Assembly (NCBI GenBank): GCA_944383375.1
Contig: CALWPG010000001.1
Coordinates: 80,569 to 144,568, forward strand
DNA length: 64,000 nt
Reading direction: 5' to 3'
DNA from: an uncultured Clostridia bacterium
Lineage (GTDB): Bacteria > Bacillota > Clostridia > Christensenellales > UBA1242
Shown here piece by piece: positions 46,380-55,941 of this stretch (position 1 is its first letter; every line of letters starts with the position of its first letter). Position numbers and translations under genes: made by a program. The notes below the pieces were generated by a model. That model saw only the letters and a program-made list of their open reading frames with translations, was not told the origin of the DNA and ran no database searches.

Positions 46380-46408
46380 TACTTTATGCAACATGAATTT
46401 GTAATGTG
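46380..46408 (-). promoter_or_regulatory. Sigma-K-type promoter of the coat-like gene
   Basis: Minus strand CACA (46405-46408; consensus mACm), 16-bp spacer, CATAAAGTA (46380-46388; consensus CATAnnnTA), 28 bp before the start codon. Confidence 0.65.
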
Positions 46409-46433
46409 ACAAAAGGAGGTGTGTTAACAAACT

Positions 46434-49079
46434 TTATGGGTTTGTAACAAAAGTGCACATAAGGTCAATTTTGCCCTTGATATTTTGTTTGCCCTTGCCA
46501 AGGCGAGAATCGTAGGCAATTTGTCTTGCCGAAACTTTAGTGATTTTGCCATCTTGTTTGACTGCAACATTTGGTGGTACGATGCCGAAGTATCCAAACA
46601 TTATTTTGCCAACTTGGTCGACATTGTAGACACGTAAGCCTTTTCGGTATCTTGACATCACCTCAAACTCACCAACTGGAACATTTTTGAAATAACCAGA
46701 TACTGTGGCAACAGTCAATGCGCCAGAGGAAACTACCTGGGTTGCATAAACAACCTTGTCTTTATCCTCTATGTTAATTCCCTTTACTCCAGAGGTTACC
46801 CTGCCTGTTAGTGGTACATCAAGTGTTTCATAATTGAGAACCATACCATTTTGGCTGAGCATGAGTACTGACTTGTTTTTATCATAAATTTCCACACTCA
46901 AAACCTCATCGCCGTCTTTAAGTTTTATGGCTTGGAAATGTGATTTTGATACAAAATATTCACCAAAACTTGTTCGCTTGATCATGCCTTGAGTTGTATA
47001 GAACAAAATTTCTTGCGACATAAGCATATCGTCTTGAACCCACATTGCAACAATTTTTTCATCAGGCAAGAAAGATTTGTTCAGTGACGGCAAAGTTTGA
47101 CCTTTATCACGCCATTTTGCTTCTTGGATATTTGCAACCTGGATTTTAAAGCAGTTTCCAAGGTTTGTGAATGCCAACAACGTTTGGCTTGTGATTGCAT
47201 TAAGTAAAATTGTGTGGACATCGAAAAGCGTTGATGTATCAGTTATATCTTTTTGTGCAAGTGAGAAATTTTTTTGTGGAATGCTTTTGATAGTGTTATT
47301 TGCAGTGACTGCAACCACAACATCGCGAGCAAATGCCGTAACTTCATCAATTTCTTCATACACAACATCATCAGATTTGGTGACTATGCTTTTTCTTGAT
47401 GATTTGTATTGCTTTTTGATTTGAGTGAGTTCATCTTTGACAACTTGAAGTTGAAGCCTTTTTGAATTGTAAATTTTCGTCAATTCCTCTATCTTTTTCT
47501 TAAGCTGAGCCAGTTCTTCCTCAATCTTTTCAACTTCCAAATTCACAAGCCTTGCAAGACGCATATCCAAGATTGCTTGCGCTTGTTTTTCACTTAAACT
47601 AAATTTTTCTCTTAGACGTTGTTTTGCCTCTTGTGTGGTTTTGCTTGTCTTTATGATTTTAACAACTTGATCTATGTTTTTGATTGCAATGAGCAATCCT
47701 TCCAGTATATGCGCCCTATCCTTGCAGGCATCAAGATCATACTTTGTGCGTCTGAAAATAATCTCACGTTGATACTCAACATAATAGGAAATTATTTCCA
47801 TAAGTCCCATCTGTTTTGGCTTACCGTCTGCAATTGCAACCATGTTTATTCCAAAGGTGGTTTGCATTCCAGTTGCTTTGTAAAGATAGTCAAGGATTGC
47901 CTTTGCGTTGGCATCTTTTTTTAATTTGATGATTGCACGCATGCCGTGTTTGTCACTTTCATCACGTATTTCGCTGATGGAAGCTAATTTATCTTTGTTC
48001 TCTTCTTTTAGTTGTGCAATTTTTTGAAGCAGTGCAACCTTATTGGTCTGATATGGCAAAGATGTAATGACGATTGACTGTTTGTCGCCGTCAGTTTCTA
48101 TATTCACAGTTGCTCGAATAATGACCTTACCTTTTCCAGTTCTGTAGGCATTGACCAAATCTTCACCAACGATGAGCTGCCCACCGGTTGGAAAGTCCGG
48201 TGCTTTGATGTACTGCATCATCTCTTCAAGTTTGATTGTTGGTTTGTTGATATAGGCAATCACGCCATCGCAAACCTCTTGAAAGTTGTGTGGAGGTATA
48301 TTGGTTGCAACGCCGACAGCAATTCCAGATGCACCATTTACAAGAAGGTTTGGAAATCTGCCTGGAAGCATGTCTGGTTCTTTTAAAGTATCATCAAAGT
48401 TCAAGCTGAAATGAACAGTGTTTTTGTCTATATCTCTTAGAAGTTCCATTGCAAGAGGTGCTAATTTTGCCTCAGTGTAACGCATTGCCGCTGCGCTGTC
48501 ACCATCTATAGAGCCAAAGTTTCCATGGCCATCAACAAGTACTTCACTCATTGAAAAAGGCTGTGCCATGCGCACCATGGCATCATAAACTGAACTGTCA
48601 CCGTGAGGGTGATATTTACCCATGCAGTCACCAACAATTCTTGCAGATTTTCTGTATTGTTTGTCAGGTTCCAATCCAAGTTCAAGCATGGAATAAAGTA
48701 TCCTTCGTTGAACTGGCTTTAGGCCGTCCTCAACACGTGGAAGTGCTCTGTCCATAACAACATGTTCGGTATATGGAATCATGGAATCATGAAGAACATC
48801 CTCCAAAGATTTGAAGATGGTGCCCTTTGTGTTGTCGCCGTCCATTGAATTTTTTGGTGTTATATCCTCTTGTTTTTTCACTGTATCTTCCTTTATATAA
48901 CTTTGTTTTTTATCGTTTATGTTAGTTTTGTTTGAAGGTTTAATATCTTTTATCTCCATTTGTCCATAAAGGACAACATCGGGCTCTGGCTCAAGTTCTG
49001 GTGGAGGGTATTCAAGTTCGTCATAGCAGATTTGCCCCATTATGGGCTGGGTGGAGATTTTATCCTCTTCTTCGTCCAC
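46434..49079 (-). CDS. parC: Type II DNA topoisomerase subunit A (ParC/GyrA type) with acidic N-terminal extension
   Basis: 881 residues from GTG at 49079, which has AGGAGG upstream. The first ~88 residues are an acidic, proline/lysine-rich extension not seen in ParC or GyrA. The breakage-reunion domain follows, with the active tyrosine in [10 protein letters not shown], a coiled coil (about 515-560) and a C-terminal beta-pinwheel. The GyrA-box position (QGRGGKG in gyrases) reads MSRYRKG, so wrapping and negative supercoiling are doubtful and topoisomerase IV is the better call. It works with the B subunit encoded just upstream. Confidence 0.85.
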   Translation of the reverse strand: MDEEEDKISTQPIMGQICYDELEYPPPELEPEPDVVLYGQMEIKDIKPSNKTNINDKKQSYIKEDTVKKQEDITPKNSMDGDNTKGTIFKSLEDVLHDSMIPYTEHVVMDRALPRVEDGLKPVQRRILYSMLELGLEPDKQYRKSARIVGDCMGKYHPHGDSSVYDAMVRMAQPFSMSEVLVDGHGNFGSIDGDSAAAMRYTEAKLAPLAMELLRDIDKNTVHFSLNFDDTLKEPDMLPGRFPNLLVNGASGIAVGVATNIPPHNFQEVCDGVIAYINKPTIKLEEMMQYIKAPDFPTGGQLIVGEDLVNAYRTGKGKVIIRATVNIETDGDKQSIVITSLPYQTNKVALLQKIAQLKEENKDKLASISEIRDESDKHGMRAIIKLKKDANAKAILDYLYKATGMQTTFGINMVAIADGKPKQMGLMEIISYYVEYQREIIFRRTKYDLDACKDRAHILEGLLIAIKNIDQVVKIIKTSKTTQEAKQRLREKFSLSEKQAQAILDMRLARLVNLEVEKIEEELAQLKKKIEELTKIYNSKRLQLQVVKDELTQIKKQYKSSRKSIVTKSDDVVYEEIDEVTAFARDVVVAVTANNTIKSIPQKNFSLAQKDITDTSTLFDVHTILLNAITSQTLLAFTNLGNCFKIQVANIQEAKWRDKGQTLPSLNKSFLPDEKIVAMWVQDDMLMSQEILFYTTQGMIKRTSFGEYFVSKSHFQAIKLKDGDEVLSVEIYDKNKSVLMLSQNGMVLNYETLDVPLTGRVTSGVKGINIEDKDKVVYATQVVSSGALTVATVSGYFKNVPVGEFEVMSRYRKGLRVYNVDQVGKIMFGYFGIVPPNVAVKQDGKITKVSARQIAYDSRLGKGKQNIKGKIDLMCTFVTNP

Positions 49080-49088
49080 AATGACCTC

Positions 49089-51035
49089 CTAGGAGCCGTA
49101 TTTTTCATCAAATTTATCTTCACGGTTAAAGTTTGCATGAAGTGCAATGTATGCCTTTCTTGCGTCTATGTTGTCACCCATCCATGTTGTGACCATTTTT
49201 TCTGCCTCAGCAGCATCTTCAATTGTGACTTCAATGAGTGTGCGTTTGTTTGGATCCATTGTCGTCTCCCAAAGTTGTTCTGGATTCATTTCACCCAAAC
49301 CTTTGTAACGCTGAATTTGATAGCCTTTGCCTGCACGAGCAATGGCATCGTCAAGTTCATAATCGGAATAGACATATTCTTCATAATTTTTCTTGTACAC
49401 TTTGTAAAGTGGTGGCAAACCAATAAACACATGCCCATCAGTTATGAGATTGCGCATGTAGCGGAAGAAAAATGTCAAAAGAATTGCCCTTATGTGTGCA
49501 CCGTCTTGGTCGGCATCTGACAAGATGATGACCTTGCCATAGCGAAGATTGCTTGCATCATAATCTTCACCTATTCCAGTTTCAAGTGCACTGATTATGG
49601 TACGTATTTCATCGTTTGCAAGGACTTGATCAATACGTTTTTTCTCTGCGTTGAGTGGTTTACCTTTAAGTGGCAAAATGGCTTGAAACATTCTATCTCT
49701 TCCCTGTTTTGCGCTGCCACCTGCCGAGTCACCCTCAACAATGAAAAGTTCGCTTTTTTCTGCCTTTTTGGACGTGCAGGCTGCAAGTTTGCCAACCAAA
49801 TTGAAATTATCTGCATTTTTGGCTGCACGGGAAATTTCCTTTGCACGCCTTGCTGCTTCACGAGTTTTGGCAGCAGATTTTGCCTTTTCAATAACAACGC
49901 CTGCCATCTTTTCAAAGTCTTTGTTAGCAAGAATTTTTGTAAGTTCGTTGGTAGTCAGCCTTTCAACTTCGGTCTTTGCCTCTGGATTGCCAAGCTTTGT
50001 CTTTGTTTGACCCTCAAATTCCACATTGTGCATTTTGATTGCAAGCACACAGGAAATGCCCTCTTTGAAATCCTCGCCAATGAAATTTTGATCTTTTTCC
50101 TTTAAATATCCATTTGTACGAGCGTAGTCGTTAAAGACCTTTGTCCATGCTGTCTTAAAGCCTGTTTCATGAGTTCCACCCTCGGTGGTTGGAATGTTAT
50201 TTACATAGCTAAATGTGTTTTCTGTGTAGGAATCTGTGTATTCAACTGCAACTTCAAGCTTTAAGATATCACTTTCTGCAGAAAAATATAGCGGTGTGGA
50301 AAATAGTTTGGTTTTACCTTCATCAATGTAAAAAATAAAGTCTTTTATTCCGCCCTCATAGTGATATTTAACTTGTTTATCGGTACGTTTATCCCAAAGT
50401 TCAATTTTAAGACCTTTGTTTAAAAAAGCGAGTTCTTTTATCCTTCTGTTTATGACATCAAATGAAAAAGATATGTCGCCAAACATACGTTTGTCTGGCA
50501 AAAAGGTCACAGTTGTGCCCTGTCTTGTGGCAACTCCAATGTCTTTGAGTGGACCAAGTGGAACACCACTTTTTAGTTTGCCATCTATTTCACGGCTGGA
50601 AAATTCCATATAATATTTTCTGCCATCCCTATCCACTTCAACTTTAAGCCATTCACTTAAAGCATTGGTTACGGATGCACCAACACCATGAAGTCCACCA
50701 GAATAGCTGTAATTTTTATTGTTAAACTTTCCACCAGCATGAAGCTGGGTGAAAACAACCTCAACACCAGATTTTTTTAGTGTTGGATGTATATCTGTAG
50801 GTATTCCACGACCATTGTCCGTGACCGTTGCACTGCCATCGGTGTTTAAAGTTATGGTGATTGTGTCACCATATCCGTTTGAAATTTCATCGATACTGTT
50901 ATCTACAATTTCCCACAAAAGGTGATGAAAACCCTTTACTCCAGTTGTGCCAATGTACATGCCCGGCCTGAGTCTAACCGCGTCAAGACCTTCAAGCACC
51001 AAGATATCTTTTGAACCATAAGAAGAATTAACCAT
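49089..51035 (-). CDS. parE: Type II DNA topoisomerase subunit B (ParE/GyrB type)
   Basis: A 648-residue ATPase subunit. GHKL motifs EIVDNSIDE, DNGRGIP and GGLHGVGASV (N-terminal domain), transducer domain, then TOPRIM with EGDSAGG and SDADQDGAHI, and QRYKGLGEMNPEQLW near the C-terminus. GAGG precedes the ATG. The A subunit begins 9 bp after its stop. Whether the pair is topoisomerase IV or the only gyrase cannot be settled here; the missing GyrA box in the partner favours topoisomerase IV. Confidence 0.88.
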   Translation of the reverse strand: MVNSSYGSKDILVLEGLDAVRLRPGMYIGTTGVKGFHHLLWEIVDNSIDEISNGYGDTITITLNTDGSATVTDNGRGIPTDIHPTLKKSGVEVVFTQLHAGGKFNNKNYSYSGGLHGVGASVTNALSEWLKVEVDRDGRKYYMEFSSREIDGKLKSGVPLGPLKDIGVATRQGTTVTFLPDKRMFGDISFSFDVINRRIKELAFLNKGLKIELWDKRTDKQVKYHYEGGIKDFIFYIDEGKTKLFSTPLYFSAESDILKLEVAVEYTDSYTENTFSYVNNIPTTEGGTHETGFKTAWTKVFNDYARTNGYLKEKDQNFIGEDFKEGISCVLAIKMHNVEFEGQTKTKLGNPEAKTEVERLTTNELTKILANKDFEKMAGVVIEKAKSAAKTREAARRAKEISRAAKNADNFNLVGKLAACTSKKAEKSELFIVEGDSAGGSAKQGRDRMFQAILPLKGKPLNAEKKRIDQVLANDEIRTIISALETGIGEDYDASNLRYGKVIILSDADQDGAHIRAILLTFFFRYMRNLITDGHVFIGLPPLYKVYKKNYEEYVYSDYELDDAIARAGKGYQIQRYKGLGEMNPEQLWETTMDPNKRTLIEVTIEDAAEAEKMVTTWMGDNIDARKAYIALHANFNREDKFDEKYGS

Positions 51036-51181
51036 AAATTTTTGCCTCTAAGTAAACTAAATATATTATAAGAATATAACAAATTAAAAAAAAAGTAAAG
51101 TTTAAAAATTACAATTTTGCCTTACCATTTATTTTTGCAATAATTTTTAAATAAAATACATAAAATATTTTTAGGTGGAAT

Positions 51182-52234
51182 ATGAAAACTATTGTTCTTT
51201 GCGGTGGTGGAACTGCTGGGCATATCATGCCACACATAGCACTTTTGCCAAAATTAAAAAAACATTTTGATAAAATCTATTACATAGGCACAAATGGCAT
51301 GGAAAAAGATATTGCCAAAGATGCAAATATCCCTTTTTATGAGATTACTACTCCAAAATTTGATAGAAGGGTTTCTTTTAAGACATTGGCAATACCCTTT
51401 AAACTTTTAAAGAGTATAAAAAGCGCAAAAAAAATATTAAAACAACTAAAACCTGATGTAATTTTTTCCAAAGGTGGATATGTTTCAATCCCCGTTGCAA
51501 TCGCAGGAAAAAAATTAAAAATCCCTGTTGTAAGCCATGAAAGTGATTTGAGTATGGGGCTTGCCAACAAGGTTATTTATCATTATGCAAAAGTAATGTG
51601 TGTGGCATTTGATGAAACGGCGAAAGACAAGAAAAAATATGTCGTGACAGGAATACCGATCAGAGAGGAGTTAAAATTTGGAGATAAAAATAAGGTTTTA
51701 ACATTGTTTGAACACAATGACACCCTCCCAACAGTCATGGTTGTTGGTGGAAGTTTGGGCGCAAAGGCAATAAATGAAGTTATACAAAAAAATTTAGATA
51801 AACTCACAAAAAAATACAACATTATTCACATTGTTGGAAAAAGTGGCGAAGAGAAAAAGTCAAAAAATTATTTGGCAGTCAAATTTGTAAATAACATTGG
51901 AGATTATTTCGCCGCCTGTGACATGTGTGTGTCAAGAAGTGGTGCCAATGCAATATTTGAATTGATGGCACTAAAAAAACCTATGCTACTCATTCCTTTG
52001 CCAAAAGGTGCATCAAGAGGCGATCAGGTTGAAAATGCCAGACTTCTTGAAAAAAAAGGACTTGCTCATGTACTTTTGCAAGAAAATTTAACTTATGAAA
52101 CACTTGCAAGTGGCATTGATAATGTATTTAAAAACAAAGAACAATTAATCAAAAACTTAAGCAACCATAATACATCAAATGCAAACGAAAAGATAGTTGA
52201 CATACTGATAAAATTGGCAAATCCCATGTCATGA
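51182..52234 (+). CDS. murG: UDP-GlcNAc:lipid-linked MurNAc-pentapeptide transferase
   Basis: 350 residues with the MurG signatures GGGTAGHIMPHIALL (residues 8-22), FSKGGYVSIP, SHESD, VVGGSLGAKAIN and SRSGANAIFEL. It is a peripheral membrane GT-B enzyme that makes lipid II. It stands alone, divergent from the topoisomerase genes and far from the rsmH-PBP cluster. GGTGG precedes the ATG. The last codons (TCA TGA) are formed by the beginning of a dispersed repeat. Confidence 0.95.
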   Translation: MKTIVLCGGGTAGHIMPHIALLPKLKKHFDKIYYIGTNGMEKDIAKDANIPFYEITTPKFDRRVSFKTLAIPFKLLKSIKSAKKILKQLKPDVIFSKGGYVSIPVAIAGKKLKIPVVSHESDLSMGLANKVIYHYAKVMCVAFDETAKDKKKYVVTGIPIREELKFGDKNKVLTLFEHNDTLPTVMVVGGSLGAKAINEVIQKNLDKLTKKYNIIHIVGKSGEEKKSKNYLAVKFVNNIGDYFAACDMCVSRSGANAIFELMALKKPMLLIPLPKGASRGDQVENARLLEKKGLAHVLLQENLTYETLASGIDNVFKNKEQLIKNLSNHNTSNANEKIVDILIKLANPMS

Positions 52235-52316
52235 CGAACGAAGTGAGGCAACTACTATACGCCCTTTGGACGAGACTCCTCGTTTGCCCGTCGATGTAAG
52301 AAGGCTTGGAGTGACA
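52227..52316. repeat. Dispersed hairpin repeats at the murG 3' end
   Basis: A partial unit 52227-52248 (TGTCATGACGAACGAAGTGAGG) overlaps the murG stop. A second unit 52272-52316 has outer arms ACTCC/GGAGT and ends TGACA. The gap 52235-52401 holds no gene. Confidence 0.75.
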
Positions 52317-52364
52317 CTAACCCCTAATGACACTGGAGTTGTCCACACTAATACTGGCATATAC

Positions 52365-52392
52365 AATAAAAGCATCCGCTGGGGATGCTTAT
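52365..52392. terminator. Terminator of rpsU, possibly shared with murG
   Basis: AAGCATCC / GGATGCTT, 5-base loop, followed by TTTTATT on the minus strand. Confidence 0.8.
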
Positions 52393-52401
52393 ATTTTTTA
52401 A

Positions 52402-52584
52402 TTAACCACGTTTTCTAGCACGTTTTCTTGCTGCCTCTTTCTTTTCTTTCTTGGCAACAGATGGCTTTTTGTATGCTTCTTTTTTTCTGATGTCACCTAT
52501 TATGCCGTCTTTTTGACATTTTCTTTTGAAACGTTTGATGGCACTTTCAAGGTTTTCATTTTCGCCAACTTTGACAACTGTCAC
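52402..52584 (-). CDS. rpsU: Ribosomal protein bS21
   Basis: 60 residues starting with GTG (52584) after GGTGAGA. It has the S21 pattern: VKVGENENLESAIKRFKRKCQKDGII followed by a very basic tail (KKEKKEAARKRARKRG). Small-subunit protein near the anti-Shine-Dalgarno region of 16S rRNA. In Bacillus it follows the hrcA-dnaK-mtaB operon, as here, but a repeat-bearing gap of 249 bp intervenes. Confidence 0.95.
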   Translation of the reverse strand: MTVVKVGENENLESAIKRFKRKCQKDGIIGDIRKKEAYKKPSVAKKEKKEAARKRARKRG

Positions 52585-52668
52585 TTATCTCACCCACTTT
52601 TAGTTCTAAATTTCTTTGGTATTATACAATTTCAATTTTTGATTGTCAATTGTTTTTTTGAAAATGTA

Positions 52669-52808
52669 AGATTCCTCGGAACTAAAGTTCCTTGGAATGA
52701 CAAGGTGGCAAGACTTTGTGTCTCGCAATGGCATTAAGTTGTAGTGTCATTTCGACGACAGCGAGAAATCTCAAATATTCTTCGGCACTTCCCTCCTTAG
52801 AAATGACA
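52669..52808. repeat. Dispersed hairpin repeats between mtaB and rpsU
   Basis: Unit 52669-52702 (outer ATTCC/GGAAT, inner GGAAC-TAAA-GTTCC), then an inverted pair: 52745-52772 (ATTTC/GAAAT) and a diverged partner 52776-52808 ending AGAAATGACA. Nothing else is visible in the gap 52585-52833. Confidence 0.8.
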
Positions 52809-52833
52809 CAGAAGCAAAGGACAAAATGGGAGC

Positions 52834-54084
52834 CTACAGTATGGTGCACAGTGCGCCATCTTTGTATTGGTGTTTTAACTTAACTTTTACAAATTCATTT
52901 ATTTTTACATTATCTTTTATATAACATCTTATGTAATTTTCTGAGTAGCCTACATAATAATCATCAATTTTTTCTTCAATTAATACTGTTAAAAATTTAT
53001 TTTTAAATTTATTAATGTATTTTTTATTTAATTTTTTATTTAATTTTTGCAATTTATTTTCACGTAATTTTTTTGTTTTTTTTTCAACGGGATTATATGG
53101 CTTTTTTTGTGCCAAAGTGCCATTTCTAACAGAATATGGAAATATATGAATATTTGAAAATGATATTTTTTTTGCAAAATTATATGTTTTTTTGAATTCT
53201 TTTTTTGTTTCACCGTCAAAGCCTACAATTATATCAGTTGAAATATTGGAATTTTTGAAATATTTTCTAATAATTTTAACTGTTTTTTCATAATCTTTTG
53301 TGGTGTATTTTCTATTCATACGTTTGAGCACACTGTCACAACCGCTTTGAAGAGATAGATGAAAATGAGGACAAAAATTTGAATTTTTTAGGGCACACAG
53401 AAGTTTCTCGTCCACCACACCTTGTTCAAGCGAACTTAAACGAAATCTTATGTTTGTGTAGGGCTGTAATCTATTTACAAGCACATCAAGCGCCTTTTGG
53501 TCATCGATTTTATAGTCTGAAACATCAATGCCTGTCAAGACAATTTCCTTTACCATGTGGCTTAGTTTGTCCACTTCGTTTATTATTGAAACTATATTTC
53601 GTGAACGGCTTCTTCCTCTAAGGTATGGTATGATGCAGTATGAACAAAAATTATTGCAACCATCTTGAATTTTGACATAGGCGCGAATTTGTGTTGGATT
53701 TGCCGTGTAGATATCTTCATAAACTGTTGGCAATTTCTCCACGTGCGTTCCGGTATTTTCTAAACTTAGTGCCAACATTGACTTATTTGCGACACCGTAT
53801 ACGCATTTCACATTTCTTAATTTTTCAAACTGTGAGGCATTATTTTGTGATGCACACCCACAAATGTATATTTTTGCATCACTATTTTGCGCCAGACATC
53901 GTGACACCATCTGTCTACTTTTTCTCTCTGCCTCATTGGTTACTGCGCAGGTGTTGATGATATACACATCTGCATATGCAAGATGTGAAAAAACTTCATG
54001 ACCTTGTTCTTTTAGTGCAAGCATCATGCTTTCGCTTTCATATTTGTTTACTTTACACCCAAGTGTAAGTACTGCAATTTTCAT
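52834..54084 (-). CDS. mtaB: tRNA (N6-threonylcarbamoyladenosine(37)-C2)-methylthiotransferase
   Basis: A 416-residue radical-SAM enzyme. N-terminal UPF0004 domain with three cluster cysteines (GCKVN, NTCAVT, CGCASQ), the radical-SAM motif CNNFCSYC (about 143-150) and a C-terminal TRAM-like segment (about 355-416). It makes ms2t6A at position 37 of ANN-decoding tRNAs. The linker at about 325-360 is extremely lysine-rich. Last gene of the heat-shock operon, 8 bp after rsmE. Confidence 0.94.
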   Translation of the reverse strand: MKIAVLTLGCKVNKYESESMMLALKEQGHEVFSHLAYADVYIINTCAVTNEAERKSRQMVSRCLAQNSDAKIYICGCASQNNASQFEKLRNVKCVYGVANKSMLALSLENTGTHVEKLPTVYEDIYTANPTQIRAYVKIQDGCNNFCSYCIIPYLRGRSRSRNIVSIINEVDKLSHMVKEIVLTGIDVSDYKIDDQKALDVLVNRLQPYTNIRFRLSSLEQGVVDEKLLCALKNSNFCPHFHLSLQSGCDSVLKRMNRKYTTKDYEKTVKIIRKYFKNSNISTDIIVGFDGETKKEFKKTYNFAKKISFSNIHIFPYSVRNGTLAQKKPYNPVEKKTKKLRENKLQKLNKKLNKKYINKFKNKFLTVLIEEKIDDYYVGYSENYIRCYIKDNVKINEFVKVKLKHQYKDGALCTIL

Positions 54085-54092
54085 TTGTTCTC

Positions 54093-54791
54093 CTAGTTGT
54101 TTAGCATGTAAGATATCAAACCCACACTAAATATTGCTGCCGTTTCACATCTTAGTATCCTTTTGCCAAGGCCGAAGGATTTTACATTTTGTAGTTGAAG
54201 CTTTTTCACTTCTTGCTCTGAAAATCCACCCTCACTTCCAACAATAATGGCAATATTTTTGTAATTTTCAACATCAAAATTTTTGATATCAGTATCTTTT
54301 TCATATGCAAAAAGCACAAGATCGTAATCACCAAGCATTTTCAGCATTTGGTCAAAAGATACAAAGTTTGCAATTTTAACTGGCAAACTTCTTCCACACT
54401 GTTTGCAACTTTCCAATGTGATTCTCTCCAGCCGTGCTTTGGTGTTTTGGTTTGGTTTTTTTACTGTGTATTGACTTTCAAAAATTACCAAATCGGTGGC
54501 ACCAAGTTCAGTGATTTTTTGGGTTATGAGTTCAAGTTTATCACTTTTTGCAAAGGCTTGAAACAATGTAAGTTTGGATTTTGGATTGTGCTTGCACACT
54601 TCTTTTTTTACTATATCACAGACAGTTTGTTTGTCGCCTATTGATTTTATTTTACAGGTGTACTCGAATTCATCTTGTGAAATACCCAATATTATATCGT
54701 CTTTTTTTAATCGCAAAACGGCGAGGTGTTTTTGTTCCTCGCCGTATAGCATGAATTCATTACCAATAACTTTTCCAAAAAATCTTTTCAA
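54093..54791 (-). CDS. rsmE: 16S rRNA (uracil(1498)-N(3))-methyltransferase
   Basis: 232 residues of the SPOUT-type RsmE family: N-terminal PUA-like part, LFQAFAKSDKLELITQKITELG (about 77-98), and the SAM-binding knot IIVGSEGGFSEQEV and LGKRILRCETAA. It methylates U1498 of 16S rRNA. One base after dnaJ. The usual prmA gene between dnaJ and rsmE is absent. Confidence 0.95.
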   Translation of the reverse strand: MKRFFGKVIGNEFMLYGEEQKHLAVLRLKKDDIILGISQDEFEYTCKIKSIGDKQTVCDIVKKEVCKHNPKSKLTLFQAFAKSDKLELITQKITELGATDLVIFESQYTVKKPNQNTKARLERITLESCKQCGRSLPVKIANFVSFDQMLKMLGDYDLVLFAYEKDTDIKNFDVENYKNIAIIVGSEGGFSEQEVKKLQLQNVKSFGLGKRILRCETAAIFSVGLISYMLNN

Positions 54792-54792
54792 C

Positions 54793-55926
54793 CTATTTTA
54801 CCTCTTTTGGAGTGTCCATATACTTTTTATATTTTGGATAACATGAAATTGAAATACTATCTTCAATTGTCTTTAGCGCTTCTTTGGTCTTTTTGTCAAG
54901 TGACTTTGGAGATTCTGCCTTGAGTGTCACCAATAAATCACCACGTGACTCCCTGTGGAGTATCTTTGAACCTTTGCCCTTTATACGCATGACTGTTCCG
55001 CTTTGTGTAAGCTCTTTTATGTCGAGAGAGAACTCTCCTTCAAGTGTTGGTATGTCAATTTTTCCACCCAAGATGAGTGTTGTAAAAGGAACATACACAT
55101 CGATGTATAGATCATTACCTTTTCGAGTTAAAAGTTTGTCTGGTACAAGGTTCATCTTGATGTTCAAATCACCATTTGTGCCTGGACGAGATGGTGCATT
55201 GCCCTGACCTGACATCTTTAGAACTTGGTCATCATCAATACCTGCAGGGATTTTTATATCGATGTTCTTTTGGACTTTTACCACGCCTTTTCCCATGCAA
55301 TATGAACATTTTTCCTTGATTATTTTACCACTTCCACCACAGGTTTGACATTCACCCTCACGAATGGTTGTGCCAAAAATAGTACTCTGTTGGTATCTGA
55401 CCCTACCTGCGCCCTTGCAATCTGGGCAAGTGGAGAATTTATTACCATCCTTTGCGCCAGTTCCCGAGCATTTTGGACAGGTTTCAATTCTAGTTAAGCT
55501 TATGGTTTTTGTTGTTCCCAAGCATGCTTCTTTTAAAGTTATGTTTAAACTTAAGTTTATATCTTCACCGCGATATGCTCTTTGAGACCTTGCTCTTGTT
55601 CCACCAAATGCTGAAAAAATATCACCAAAGATATCGTCAAAACCACCCGAGAAATCAAAACCAGAAAAACCACCCCCACCGTTTGAGCCAAAGCCCGAAA
55701 ACTGTGCGCCATCGGCAGAGCCGAACTGATCGTAGTTTTTGCGCTTTTGGCTGTCGGAAAGCACCTCATAGGCCTCATTTATTTCTTTAAATTTTTCTGC
55801 TGCCTGAGGATTGTCTTTATTTAAATCGGGGTGGTATTTTTTGGCTAGTTTTCGATAGGCAGACTTGATTTCATCTTCACTGGCAGACTTATCTACTCCA
55901 AGAATTTTATAATAGTCCTTTGCCAT
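54793..55926 (-). CDS. dnaJ: Chaperone DnaJ
   Basis: A 377-residue co-chaperone: J domain with HPD (residues 33-35), Gly/Phe-rich linker (about 75-110), four CxxCxGxG zinc repeats ([32 protein letters not shown]; about 148-205) and C-terminal substrate-binding domains. It stimulates DnaK ATPase. Starts 15 bp after dnaK. Confidence 0.97.
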   Translation of the reverse strand: MAKDYYKILGVDKSASEDEIKSAYRKLAKKYHPDLNKDNPQAAEKFKEINEAYEVLSDSQKRKNYDQFGSADGAQFSGFGSNGGGGFSGFDFSGGFDDIFGDIFSAFGGTRARSQRAYRGEDINLSLNITLKEACLGTTKTISLTRIETCPKCSGTGAKDGNKFSTCPDCKGAGRVRYQQSTIFGTTIREGECQTCGGSGKIIKEKCSYCMGKGVVKVQKNIDIKIPAGIDDDQVLKMSGQGNAPSRPGTNGDLNIKMNLVPDKLLTRKGNDLYIDVYVPFTTLILGGKIDIPTLEGEFSLDIKELTQSGTVMRIKGKGSKILHRESRGDLLVTLKAESPKSLDKKTKEALKTIEDSISISCYPKYKKYMDTPKEVK

Positions 55927-55941
55927 ATCTACTCCAATTCA

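Noticed and set aside
51035..51182. The topoisomerase B gene considered as the gyrB of the origin region
   Set aside because: No dnaA, dnaN or recF nearby and no DnaA-box cluster was recognised; the partner subunit lacks a GyrA box.
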